Below, one piece after another: positions 13,540-19,675 of a stretch of 23,248 bases of DNA. The notes below the pieces were generated by a model. It was given only the letters and a program-made list of their open reading frames with translations. It searched no databases and was not told the origin of the DNA. Source of the DNA: Planctomycetota bacterium (GTDB lineage: Bacteria; Planctomycetota; Phycisphaerae; Sedimentisphaerales; Anaerohalosphaeraceae); the NCBI GenBank assembly GCA_030637065.1, contig DAOVVQ010000019.1:1-23248 (forward strand). The letters run 5' to 3'. Each line of letters opens with the position of its first letter. Within the stretch, counting starts at the first letter, position 1. Position numbers and translations under genes: made by a program.

Positions 13540-13752
13540 GTGGAGAAAACTTTTGTTTGGACGTGTCAGGGGCCTGGCGATGTAATGAGTATGTCGATGA
13601 ATCACGGATCGGGGGTAAACGCAGACCCTGATAAAAGGCCGTGGACACGGTCTCCGCTCACAGCGAACTACCGCGCCCACGCCCGGCAAGCTCCCAGCAT
13701 CTTCTGCCAAAAAGACTGCCATACTTAAAAGAAACACTTTAGTTTTCTCCAC
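13540..13752. ncRNA. Candidate structured RNA bracketed by a 12-bp closing stem
   Basis: GTGGAGAAAACT at 13540-13551 is the exact reverse complement of AGTTTTCTCCAC at 13741-13752. Inside, GTGTC (13563) pairs with GACAC (13644) and GGCCT (13571) with AGGCC (13636), separated by a symmetric 3x3 internal loop; CCGTGGACACGG can alternatively form a local hairpin. A long-range closing stem plus a nested helix over 213 bases is hard to get by chance. I cannot match it to RNase P RNA, SRP RNA or 6S RNA by their conserved sequences, and the strand is not determined because no clear promoter or terminator fits either side. Confidence 0.4.
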
Positions 13753-13850
13753 ACCTGCGTCAAGGGTACCATATAAAGCGTTTATGGGAAGTCAGGAAAA
13801 TCCTTATTTTGGGTCTCGCTATTCCCTACTCGCTTGAGGTAGCAATCTTG

Positions 13851-13880
13851 TTGTCAGCGGGCGGCGAGCGGTGCTATGCT
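13851..13880 (+). promoter_or_regulatory. Candidate promoter for the small cysteine-containing protein
   Basis: TTGTCA, an 18-base G+C-rich spacer and TATGCT. The leader to 14126 would be long (about 240 bases), so this is tentative. Confidence 0.25.
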
Positions 13881-14125
13881 TGATATTTCCCTAACAACTC
13901 GCATTTGCAGGCAATGGTCGGGTTTTACAAGAAATTCTCCATCGGCTCAACCGTCCCCCCTATGCCGTTTATGTTGCATTTTACGCGTTATCCTCAGTCC
14001 TGACGATCGCCCCAGCGGGCTTATTGCGTCGCGACGAGCGATATGATAGCATAGTGTTCGGTTGGGTTGCTTCCTTGCTGCAAGCAGGCTGGTATTTTTT
14101 GAGATCGAACGATAGAGGTGCAGAT

Positions 14126-14398
14126 ATGGAAAAGAGCTTATTTTGTCCTATGGCGGAGGGCTGCTACGTTTACAAAGTCTATATCGCGTGCACTAAGGAC
14201 GCTGATTTGGGAGTGATAATGGATTCAGCGATCGAGGGCGGCGACTATTACAATTGCAAGGCTTTCGGCGCGGTTACGAAACTTCTGGAAGAGGGAAAAC
14301 TGCCCGAAAAGATATCGAGCAGATTAGAGGGCATCTTCGATTGCTTTATAATACACGAGGCGAACAAGCTCGTCCAAAGGCGTCGCTCGGATTACTGA
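14126..14398 (+). CDS. Small cysteine-containing protein of unknown function
   Basis: A 90-residue, probably cytoplasmic protein without signal peptide or membrane segment. I do not recognise the family. It contains five cysteines (FCPMAEGC, YIAC, YYNC, IFDC), a mixed helical pattern (DLGVIMDSAIEGG, FGAVTKLLEEGKLPEKISSRLEGIFD) and a basic C-terminus (KLVQRRRSDY). Codon use and helix periodicity look like a real protein. The start is set at 14126 because AGAGGTG lies five bases upstream; a longer frame to 14024 adds 34 unlikely residues. It faces the convergent GIY-YIG gene, with about 90 bases between them that hold a TGTCC/GGACA hairpin and an A run. Confidence 0.6.
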   Translation: MEKSLFCPMAEGCYVYKVYIACTKDADLGVIMDSAIEGGDYYNCKAFGAVTKLLEEGKLPEKISSRLEGIFDCFIIHEANKLVQRRRSDY

Positions 14399-14486
14399 GC
14401 ATCGCGGGGGCTACCGGAAATAACGCCCTGCAAAGGCATGTCCGGACCCGGATTTGAGGACATAAAAAAAAGGGGGAGGAATATTA

Positions 14487-14732
14487 TTATAGTCGTTTTT
14501 TAGCGAAAGCTCTTCCCGAGGAAGTTTTAAGATACCTTTCAAAATCCAGAGCTTTTTGCTTGTCGGTAAAAGCAATAGCTGTTTTGATTTCCCATGGAAT
14601 ATACTTTGCGGTATGTTTGCATTTCCCTTGATTATGAACATTCAGGCGTTCGTCAAGGTCGTCCGTATGGCCTGTGTAGAATCGGTCGGGATCGGTTTGT
14701 GATTGCAAGATGTATACATAGCGATAAGTCAT
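14487..14732 (-). CDS. GIY-YIG nuclease-domain protein
   Basis: An 81-residue protein consisting only of a GIY-YIG domain: YRYVYILQS (the GIY position degenerate as VYIL), RFYTGHTDDLDERLNVHNQGK (YxG, the catalytic Arg in LDERL, and the HN segment), then TAKYIPWEIKTAIAFTDKQKALDFERYLKT with the catalytic Glu. Small stand-alone members (UPF0213/YhbQ-like) have unclear roles in DNA processing; others are mobile endonucleases. The ATG at 14732 is preferred because TAGG lies six bases upstream; 14738 is an alternative. It sits next to a cluster of inverted repeats that abuts the tmRNA 3' end, a frequent integration target, so a link to mobile repeats is possible but unproven. Confidence 0.88.
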   Translation of the reverse strand: MTYRYVYILQSQTDPDRFYTGHTDDLDERLNVHNQGKCKHTAKYIPWEIKTAIAFTDKQKALDFERYLKTSSGRAFAKKRL

Positions 14733-14758
14733 ATCCATCCTAACAAAAAATAGTGAAT

Positions 14759-14940
14759 AGTCCGTCTTCGCTCGAAGCTGTTGCTCGGAATCCTGAATCT
14801 GGCCTGCCGAGTCGTAGCGAAGACTGGCCTGCCGGGTCGTAGCTCGGAGTTGAAAACTTCGAAAAATATTACATTAACGAAGTCCGTCTTCGCTTCGCTA
14901 CGACGCGACAGTCTTCGCTCGCTACTCCGAGCGAAGACTG
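14759..14940. repeat. Repeat cluster between GIY-YIG gene and tmRNA
   Basis: AGTCCGTCTTCGCT occurs at 14759-14772 and 14881-14894. CCTGCCGRGTCGTAGC occurs at 14803 and 14828. GCGAAGACTGG occurs at 14818 and 14932. A perfect 13-bp hairpin (CAGTCTTCGCTCG, loop CTACTC, CGAGCGAAGACTG) fills 14909-14940 and overlaps the last bases of the tmRNA gene. The units are mosaic rearrangements of one another. Confidence 0.75.
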
Positions 14941-15294
14941 GAGGCGGGGGGATTCGAACCCCCGTCCCGTGACATTTCGGGTTAAGCTTCTACATGCTTA
15001 GTCGCTTGTTTGAGATTCGCGCCGACATACGCCAAACGACAGGCTGATGCCTTTGCTATTCCGCAATTAATTTCGCCTTTGCGTCGCGGACGACCCGCTG
15101 GGCTATCCCGCTGTGTGGCGCCCTTGACAAACCCGCAGGAATAAGTCTGTCAGGACGGGCGGCCTATTTAGGCGGCCATTCGCAACTGTGAGTTGCCAAT
15201 TTAATTTAAGGTGTCGGGATGTTTAGCCAGGCCAACCGACATCCTGGGCATGCCACTTAACCGTCTACCTGTCCGGTCGAAGCCATTCGCCCCC
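14939..15294 (-). ncRNA. ssrA: Transfer-messenger RNA
   Basis: This 356-base gene frees stalled ribosomes and tags their products. On the minus strand it begins GGGGGCGAATGGCTTCGACC, the usual tmRNA 5' end, and ends with the T-arm GGGGGTTCGAATCCCCC and acceptor strand CGCCTCC plus discriminator A. The acceptor arms GGGGGCG and CGCCUCC pair with one G-U. The tag reading frame lies at 15168-15197 and reads GNSQLRMAA followed by TAA, with GGC as the resume codon. The 3' CCA is not encoded; GTC follows directly, belonging to the adjacent hairpin, so CCA must be added after transcription. It is one piece, not the permuted two-piece form. SmpB is not in the window. Confidence 0.95.
15168..15197 (-). 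CDS. tmRNA tag peptide reading frame
   Basis: Nine codons, GNSQLRMAA, then TAA, within the tmRNA between PK1 and the following helices. The end MAA keeps the Ala-Ala degron but differs from the common LAA end; the resume codon is inferred to be GGC because AAATT directly precedes it. Confidence 0.75.
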   Translation of the reverse strand, partial: GNSQLRMAA

Positions 15295-15332
15295 GTATTC
15301 ACTTTTATAAAGAACCACTCTATCTATCGTCT

Positions 15333-15338
15333 ATTATA
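15333..15338 (-). promoter_or_regulatory. Candidate -10 element for ssrA
   Basis: TATAAT on the minus strand, about 39 bases before the mature 5' end. A clear -35 partner is lacking (TTTCAT at 17 bases). TATAAA close to the mature 5' end is an alternative. Confidence 0.35.
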
Positions 15339-15390
15339 GCATTAATGTTCACGGTATGAAAGATGAAAAGGCAGGTATTTTGGCCTGAAT

Positions 15391-15666
15391 TCAACTTTTG
15401 GACGTTTTCAGCCAACCCTCGATATTTTTTGCCAGTACCGTCACGTCTCGCTTGGCCATGATATGCTCGATAATGGCAGGACGTATCTTCAGCTTTTCCA
15501 TTGCCTTTTGTGCCCGGTCCCAAAGCCGGTCCTTTTTGGCCTTTGAGTCGGCGAGATAGAGATCGGTAACGAGTTCCTGGAGTTTGCCGAGCATGATCGT
15601 GTCGAGATTGTCATAATATCGCGAGATCACGTTCTGTTGATAAGTCGAATAGTCTTTTTTTGCCAT
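15391..15666 (-). CDS. Small conserved-looking protein of unknown function
   Basis: A 91-residue soluble, highly charged and mainly helical protein: KDYSTYQQNVISRYYDNLDTIML, LQELVTDLYLADSKAKKDRLWDRAQKAMEKL, then IRPAIIEHIMAKRDVTVLAKNIEGW. The pattern of YQQxVIxRYYDNxDTI and ELVTDLYLA resembles small proteins I associate with planctomycetes, but no function is known to me. It may bind a partner through its helices. The ATG at 15666 is supported by GGAG nine bases upstream; a longer frame to 15909 adds about 80 residues of poor quality. It is oriented like tmRNA and lies upstream of it, separated by about 100 bases. Confidence 0.7.
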   Translation of the reverse strand: MAKKDYSTYQQNVISRYYDNLDTIMLGKLQELVTDLYLADSKAKKDRLWDRAQKAMEKLKIRPAIIEHIMAKRDVTVLAKNIEGWLKTSKS

Positions 15667-16110
15667 ACCCAAGAACTCCAAATCTATGTTTTCAGGCCCT
15701 GACAGAGCCATATTTAAACCTGCGCCGCTGGGACGATATCGGACTTGAACCGCCCAGCCAGGTATCTTACTCTGCGAGCCCACATTTTTCAAGTCCCGTC
15801 TAATCGCGACAGATTGTACACTTTCTCGCCCTGCTGGTTTGAGAAACGTACTCAAAAGGCCCAGCCGGCATAGAACGCCGTGATCGCTGCAAACACTCAT
15901 TGCCTTCAAGAATAGCTGTTCGGCATAACGCTGGGTTCGATTCTGTACGATATGTGTCTTTGCTGGGGTGGTTTTTTTGCATTTTCTTTGACCGTTCTTC
16001 CGGTTTTCGATAATATGGGCCGTTCGGGGCGGAGTCTATGAATCCATCTGCCCGCGAAAGGTGCGTTTTGTATCGTAAACTCTGTGTTTAACGGGACTTA
16101 GGTAAGCAAA
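15667..16110. other. Intergenic region between divergent genes
   Basis: These 444 bases hold no convincing gene. A GCTGGG/CCCAGC inverted repeat at 15727-15758 encloses a T-arm-like GGACTTGAACCG, but no complete tRNA can be folded. The promoter of the DUF1015 gene lies at 15988-16016. Confidence 0.5.
15988..16016 (+). promoter_or_regulatory. Sigma70-like promoter for the DUF1015-aminotransferase pair
   Basis: TTGACC, a 17-base spacer and TAATAT. The leader to the start codon at 16111 is about 88 bases. Confidence 0.6.
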
Positions 16111-17421
16111 ATGGAAATTGTACCATTTAAGGCATGGCGGTTTGATGGGTCGGTTGTCTCCAATGTTGGCGACTGCCTTGCCCCGCCCTACGACGTGATC
16201 GACGCTACTGCCCAGCAGGAGCTTTACGACAAGAACCCCTGCAACGTCGTCCGCGCCATCAAGGGCAAGACCGGGCCGAATGACAGCGATGGCGATAACC
16301 AGTATACCCGGGCGGCAGATTTTTTAGGCTCGATGATCGAAAGTGGCGCGTTAAAGCAGGATGCGAAAGAGACGATCTACGGCTATGTTCAGGACTTCGA
16401 TATCGCCGGCGAACAGTTCCGGCGGACCGGGTGGGTTTCGCTGGTAAAACTGACGGCTTTCGGCGAGGGCGTCTGCCCGCACGAGAGGACCCTTGACGGA
16501 CCAAAGGCCGACAGACTCAACCTGATGCGGCAGACCGCCACGCAGTTCGGCCAGATATTCATGTTGTACGACGACCCGGAAAACGCCGCTGAGACGGTCG
16601 TAAACACCGCCGCAGCCAGGGCCGCCCTGCTGGATTTCACCGACAATGACAACGTCAGGCACCGGATCTACGCCATCGAAAGCGATGAGGACATTAATAC
16701 CATCACCGCGATGATGACGAATAAACTCAGTGTGATCGCCGACGGCCATCATCGATATGAAACGGCTTTGAACTATTACGCCGAGACGAAGAACCCGGCT
16801 GCGGCGTACAGGATGATGACTTTTGTCAACATGCGAAACGAGGGGCTGATCATCCTGCCGACACACAGACTTGTCGCGAATGTCGCCGATTTCGATATCG
16901 ATAAACTTATTGCCGCGATACAGGACGATTTCGAGATCACCAAATACGACTTTGGCGGCGATGCAGACAAGTTGGCCGCCAGAGACGCGATGTTTGCCGA
17001 GATGAACGATTGCTTCGCCAAGACGAAAAACGCCTTCGGTATCTATGCCGGCCAGAATGCCTTTTATGTGGCCGTGCTCAGCAATACCGCTGCGATGGAC
17101 CTGGATGAGACGCAGATGAGCCAGGCGGCAAAGGGCCTCGATGTCAACGTCCTGCACAAGCTCATTCTGGACGGGGCGCTGGGCATTGGCGACAAACAGC
17201 TCAAAAGCCAGAGCAACGTCGAGTATGTAAAGGATATCGGAGGGGCCATCGACACCTCCATCGCCAGGGTCGATAGCGGCGAGAAGCAGGCGATATTTTT
17301 TATGAATGCGACCAGGATCGAGCAGGTAAAGGCATTGGCCGCCGCCGGCGAAAAAATGCCGCAGAAGTCGACGTTTTTTTACCCGAAGATCTATACGGGA
17401 TTATTGATCAACAGACTCTAA
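16111..17421 (+). CDS. DUF1015 family protein
   Basis: A 436-residue soluble protein of the DUF1015 family. Recognisable segments are the N-terminal VPFKAWRFD and CLAPPYDVID, then YDKNPCNVVRAIKGK, the Cys-Pro-His-Glu-Arg-Thr box (VCPHERTLDGPKADRLNLMR), and IADGHHRYETAL near residues 209-219. Its His-His and Cys/Glu boxes look catalytic, but the reaction is not established to my knowledge. The gene repeatedly occurs beside serine/phosphoserine genes in bacteria, and here it precedes a class V aminotransferase by 65 bases in the same direction. AGG lies eight bases before the ATG. A hairpin (GACGC-AACAG-GCGTC) sits in the gap to the next gene. Confidence 0.88.
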   Translation: MEIVPFKAWRFDGSVVSNVGDCLAPPYDVIDATAQQELYDKNPCNVVRAIKGKTGPNDSDGDNQYTRAADFLGSMIESGALKQDAKETIYGYVQDFDIAGEQFRRTGWVSLVKLTAFGEGVCPHERTLDGPKADRLNLMRQTATQFGQIFMLYDDPENAAETVVNTAAARAALLDFTDNDNVRHRIYAIESDEDINTITAMMTNKLSVIADGHHRYETALNYYAETKNPAAAYRMMTFVNMRNEGLIILPTHRLVANVADFDIDKLIAAIQDDFEITKYDFGGDADKLAARDAMFAEMNDCFAKTKNAFGIYAGQNAFYVAVLSNTAAMDLDETQMSQAAKGLDVNVLHKLILDGALGIGDKQLKSQSNVEYVKDIGGAIDTSIARVDSGEKQAIFFMNATRIEQVKALAAAGEKMPQKSTFFYPKIYTGLLINRL

Positions 17422-17423
17422 CA

Positions 17424-17450
17424 GCCGGACGCAACAGGCGTCGTGATCCG
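17424..17450 (+). other. Hairpin between the DUF1015 and aminotransferase genes
   Basis: CCGGACGC-AACAG-GCGTC with outer CCGGA/TCCGG pairing. It has no T run, so it may stabilise or process the message rather than end it. Confidence 0.4.
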
Positions 17451-17486
17451 GCGAAATAAACAGGAAACTAAGCAGGAGTTAATGAG

Positions 17487-18575
17487 ATGACGGATTGGAA
17501 AAACGCTCCAAGGTTGTTTATACCCGGACCGGTTAACGTGCTCAGCGAGGTGCTCGAGCAGATGGCACGCCCGACATTGGGCCACAGGTCGAAGGAGTAT
17601 TCGCAATTGCACGGTGAAACCGTCGATATGCTCAAGAAAATGCTCTACACCGAGCAGCACGTGTTCCTGAGTACCTCGTCGGCCTCGGGCGTTTGGGAAG
17701 GCAGTGTTCGCAACTGCGTGGCGCTCGACGAGACGGTTCTGTGTACGATGTGCGGGGCGTTCAGCGATAAATACGCCGACGTGGCGAGGTCATGCGGGCG
17801 AAAAGTCGACGAGCTGAAGGTCGAATGGGGCATGCCGATAACCGCCGATATGATCGACGAGAAGCTCTCAGCCGGCAATTACGCCGCTGTCACGATGGTC
17901 TACAACGAAACCAGCACGGGCGTTACCAACCCCGTCTACGAGATCAGCGAGATGCTCAAGGAAAAGCATCCCGACGTGCTGGTCTTTGTCGACGCGGTAA
18001 GCGGGATGGTCGGCCTGCCGCTGCACTTTGACAAACTCGGATGGGACGTCGTCTTCGCCTCCGTGCAGAAGGCCTTCGCCCTGCCGCCGGGATTGGCTGT
18101 TTTTGCTGTCAGCGAAAGGGCTCTGGAAAAATCAAAATCGGTCCCTGACCGCGGATATTACTTCGACTTCCAGAACTTCGCCAAGAGCGCCCAGAAGAAC
18201 CAGACCCCGACGACACCGGCTGTGCCGCATATCATGGCGCTGCACTATCAGTGTACGCGGCTGCTGGAAGAGGGTATGGACAACGTCTGGGCCCGCCACA
18301 AGAAGATGGCCGAGTTCGTGCAAGCCTGGGCCCTGCGCAACTTCGAGCTGTTCGCGTCCGCCGAGTACGCCTCCAACACCCTTACGACCGTCAAGAACAC
18401 ACGCGGCATAAACGTAGCCGAAGTCATCAACGCCATCCATCAAAAGCACAACACGATCTTCGGAAACGGTTACGGCAAACTCAAAGAGCAGACCTTCCGC
18501 ATCGCACACATGGGCGACATCACGATCGACGACCTCAAGGAACTGTTAGGCTGGATCGACGAGGAAATCAAATAG
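17487..18575 (+). CDS. Class V aminotransferase (serine/alanine-glyoxylate or phosphoserine type)
   Basis: A 362-residue cytoplasmic PLP enzyme, fold type I. RLFIPGPVNVLSEVLEQM and LGHRSKEYSQL form the substrate entrance; SASGVWEGSVRNCV binds the cofactor phosphate; VYNETSTGVTNPV and FVDAVSGMVGLPL carry the pyridine-contacting Asp; FASVQKAFALPPGLA contains the Schiff-base Lys195. The long Q-K-N-Q-T-P-T-T-P segment and C-terminal FRIAHMGDITIDDL are typical of alanine/serine-glyoxylate and archaeal-like phosphoserine aminotransferases. Pairing with DUF1015 favours a serine role, but sequence alone does not separate these activities. GGAG is eight bases before the ATG. The last 33 bases of the gene occur again 83 bases downstream (18626-18658), with a palindromic repeat between. 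Confidence 0.92.
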   Translation: MTDWKNAPRLFIPGPVNVLSEVLEQMARPTLGHRSKEYSQLHGETVDMLKKMLYTEQHVFLSTSSASGVWEGSVRNCVALDETVLCTMCGAFSDKYADVARSCGRKVDELKVEWGMPITADMIDEKLSAGNYAAVTMVYNETSTGVTNPVYEISEMLKEKHPDVLVFVDAVSGMVGLPLHFDKLGWDVVFASVQKAFALPPGLAVFAVSERALEKSKSVPDRGYYFDFQNFAKSAQKNQTPTTPAVPHIMALHYQCTRLLEEGMDNVWARHKKMAEFVQAWALRNFELFASAEYASNTLTTVKNTRGINVAEVINAIHQKHNTIFGNGYGKLKEQTFRIAHMGDITIDDLKELLGWIDEEIK

Positions 18576-18658
18576 TCCGTAGGATGGGTAACTTGTTACC
18601 CATGCGGTTCTGTAAGCTCCTCCGTCTGTTAGGCTGGATCGACGAGGAGATCAAATAG
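18543..18658 (+). repeat. 33-bp direct repeat of the aminotransferase 3' end flanking a palindrome
   Basis: CTGTTAGGCTGGATCGACGA and the rest of the last 11 codons, stop included (18543-18575), recur at 18626-18658 with one substitution (GAGGAA to GAGGAG). The copy is shifted by two frames relative to the gene and is untranslated remnant sequence. The 50 bases in between hold family A copy 3. Confidence 0.9.
18579..18608 (-). repeat. 30-bp palindromic repeat, family A, copy 3 (inverted)
   Basis: The exact reverse complement of 5444-5473, starting four bases after the aminotransferase stop. Core GGGTAACTTGTTACCC. Confidence 0.85.
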
Positions 18659-18877
18659 CGGCCCGATCAATAGCGGACTGACAGGATCGCGTGCCATACT
18701 TGTGCTCGACGGATGCCATGTTTGTGCCAGCAGTGTGTTTCAAATCAAGGCGCAACAAGGGTGGCAGCGTGTTTGCGCAGCAAACCGATGGGCGCATGCG
18801 CAACGGTACCCCTCGTCGGCTCTTGACCCCGCAGAGATGCGTTCGCCCCTATCCGGCTGGCGTCTGATGGCACCCCC
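18659..18877. other. Repeat-rich gap after the aminotransferase
   Basis: No gene is supported. GTGCCATACTTGTGCTC and ATGCCATGTTTGTGCC (from about 18689 and 18714) are imperfect copies of each other, followed by family B copy 2 and a GCGCATGCGC palindrome at 18793-18802. Confidence 0.5.
18759..18790 (+). repeat. Hairpin repeat, family B, copy 2
   Basis: GGGTGGCAGCGTGTTTG as in copy 1 (9627), then stem GTTTGC-GCA-GCAAAC and CGATGG. Loss of one base in each arm preserves pairing. Confidence 0.75.
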
Positions 18878-19051
18878 CTACCAATTGCGACCCACGAATC
18901 GCCGCTGCTTAAGAGGCAAATCTTTGTCGTATTTCGGCGGAGAAGTGCTTATTGGCCGCTCGGGCCGATGCTCGTGCGGGGTAATGTCGTGATCGTAACC
19001 GGGCCTTACAACAGGCCGATGCGTCTGGACCCACCTTTTCTTCTTATCCAT
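18878..19051 (-). CDS. Possible small basic protein
   Basis: A 57-residue frame rich in Lys, Arg, His and Pro (MDKKKRWVQTHRPVVRPGYD, ending KDLPLKQRRFVGRNW). I do not recognise it. The ATG at 19051 has GGGGG eight bases upstream. The sequence is not low-complexity and its codons are acceptable, but nothing else supports it; it may be a chance frame. Confidence 0.35.
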   Translation of the reverse strand: MDKKKRWVQTHRPVVRPGYDHDITPHEHRPERPISTSPPKYDKDLPLKQRRFVGRNW

Positions 19052-19149
19052 CTTGAAAACCCCCGTCAACAAAACTTTACTCTCCTGTTATCTACCCCAA
19101 CCGACACAGGATGTGCGTAGAAAAGCTGATGAGGTGACCGGCGATACAG

Positions 19150-19533
19150 TTAAAGATTGTCCTTTATCGTCTCGTAGATAGTCCGAGACTGGGCCTCATC
19201 GCCGAAGACGCCGATGCGAACGGTCAATTTTGTCATGTTCCCTTCGGTCCGCTTTAAGATTACCTGCACCTTCTTGTCCTCACTGTTTCGCGAGACAACC
19301 TTTCCGCCGAGTGCATCTTTTTCCTTGCTCACCACCGGCAGATCCAGTTGCCCCAACGCCGCCAGCGACGCATCGTAAACGGCGTCGATATCATCTTCCA
19401 ATGTCACTTCCAGGTCTCCCCTGACATAGCCGACACCGGCGGCCCCTGCTCCAACCAGCGCCACAGCACAACCACTAACACAAACCATCAGCGATAAAAG
19501 GGAAGCCATCACAGAAATTGTTCTTGCCATCAT
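19150..19533 (-). CDS. Small lipoprotein, DUF3568-like
   Basis: A 127-residue exported lipoprotein. The signal peptide ends in the lipobox VSGC with lipidated Cys22, followed by AVALVGAGAAGVGYVRGDLEVTLEDDIDAVYDASLAAL. This small alpha/beta domain, with later KKVQVILKR and LTVRIGVFGDEAQSRTIYETIKDNL, resembles the DUF3568 family of periplasm-facing lipoproteins with no assigned role. Serine at the position before the conserved Gly-Cys and Ala after Cys favour outer-membrane sorting if Proteobacterial rules apply, which is uncertain here. AAGG lies eight bases before the ATG. It is a stand-alone gene downstream of, and in the same direction as, the large sulfatase, with about 140 bases between. 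Confidence 0.82.
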   Translation of the reverse strand: MMARTISVMASLLSLMVCVSGCAVALVGAGAAGVGYVRGDLEVTLEDDIDAVYDASLAALGQLDLPVVSKEKDALGGKVVSRNSEDKKVQVILKRTEGNMTKLTVRIGVFGDEAQSRTIYETIKDNL

Positions 19534-19675
19534 AAATCCATCCTTATTAACCGAATAAACACAAACTCACTGTTTGAACACCTGTTACAACAGTCATTCT
19601 ATTCTCCGCCGGGACGATATACAATCATTTCTTTCGGGGCGTGGTTTCTTGCGTGATTGGGTCAAATCAGGTCCG

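Larger units (their letters stand above)
13344..14125. other. Long non-coding region with strong inverted repeats
   Basis: In 782 bases I find no gene with recognisable homology or a credible ribosome-binding site. Short overlapping frames exist on both strands between 13391 and 13752, but their predicted proteins are Pro/Arg-rich and not recognisable. The region contains the hairpin at 13495-13534, the bracketed element at 13540-13752, and a possible promoter at 13851-13880. The remainder (13753-14125) shows nothing else I can name. Confidence 0.6.

Noticed and set aside
13483..13752. Minus-strand frame starting with a hydrophobic stretch (VEKTKVFLLSMAVFLAE)
   Set aside because: It needs a GTG start, quickly becomes Pro/Arg-rich, and coincides with the inverted-repeat element; not credible as an exported protein without homologues.
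14440..14475. Terminator between the convergent genes at 14398 and 14487
   Set aside because: TGTCC/GGACA is followed by A rather than T on the plus strand, and the T run precedes the stem on the minus strand.
15727..15758. T-arm-like sequence (GGACTTGAACCG) suggesting a tRNA
   Set aside because: The T-stem does not pair properly and no acceptor, anticodon arm or CCA can be placed around it.
16351..17157. Minus-strand open frame of 268 codons
   Set aside because: It is antisense to the DUF1015 gene; the His/Val/Arg-rich product is a typical shadow.
18251..18658. Plus-strand frame ending in the same LLGWIDEEIK residues as the aminotransferase
   Set aside because: It is an out-of-frame reading of the aminotransferase that only meets the duplicated 3' end; the duplication is reported instead.
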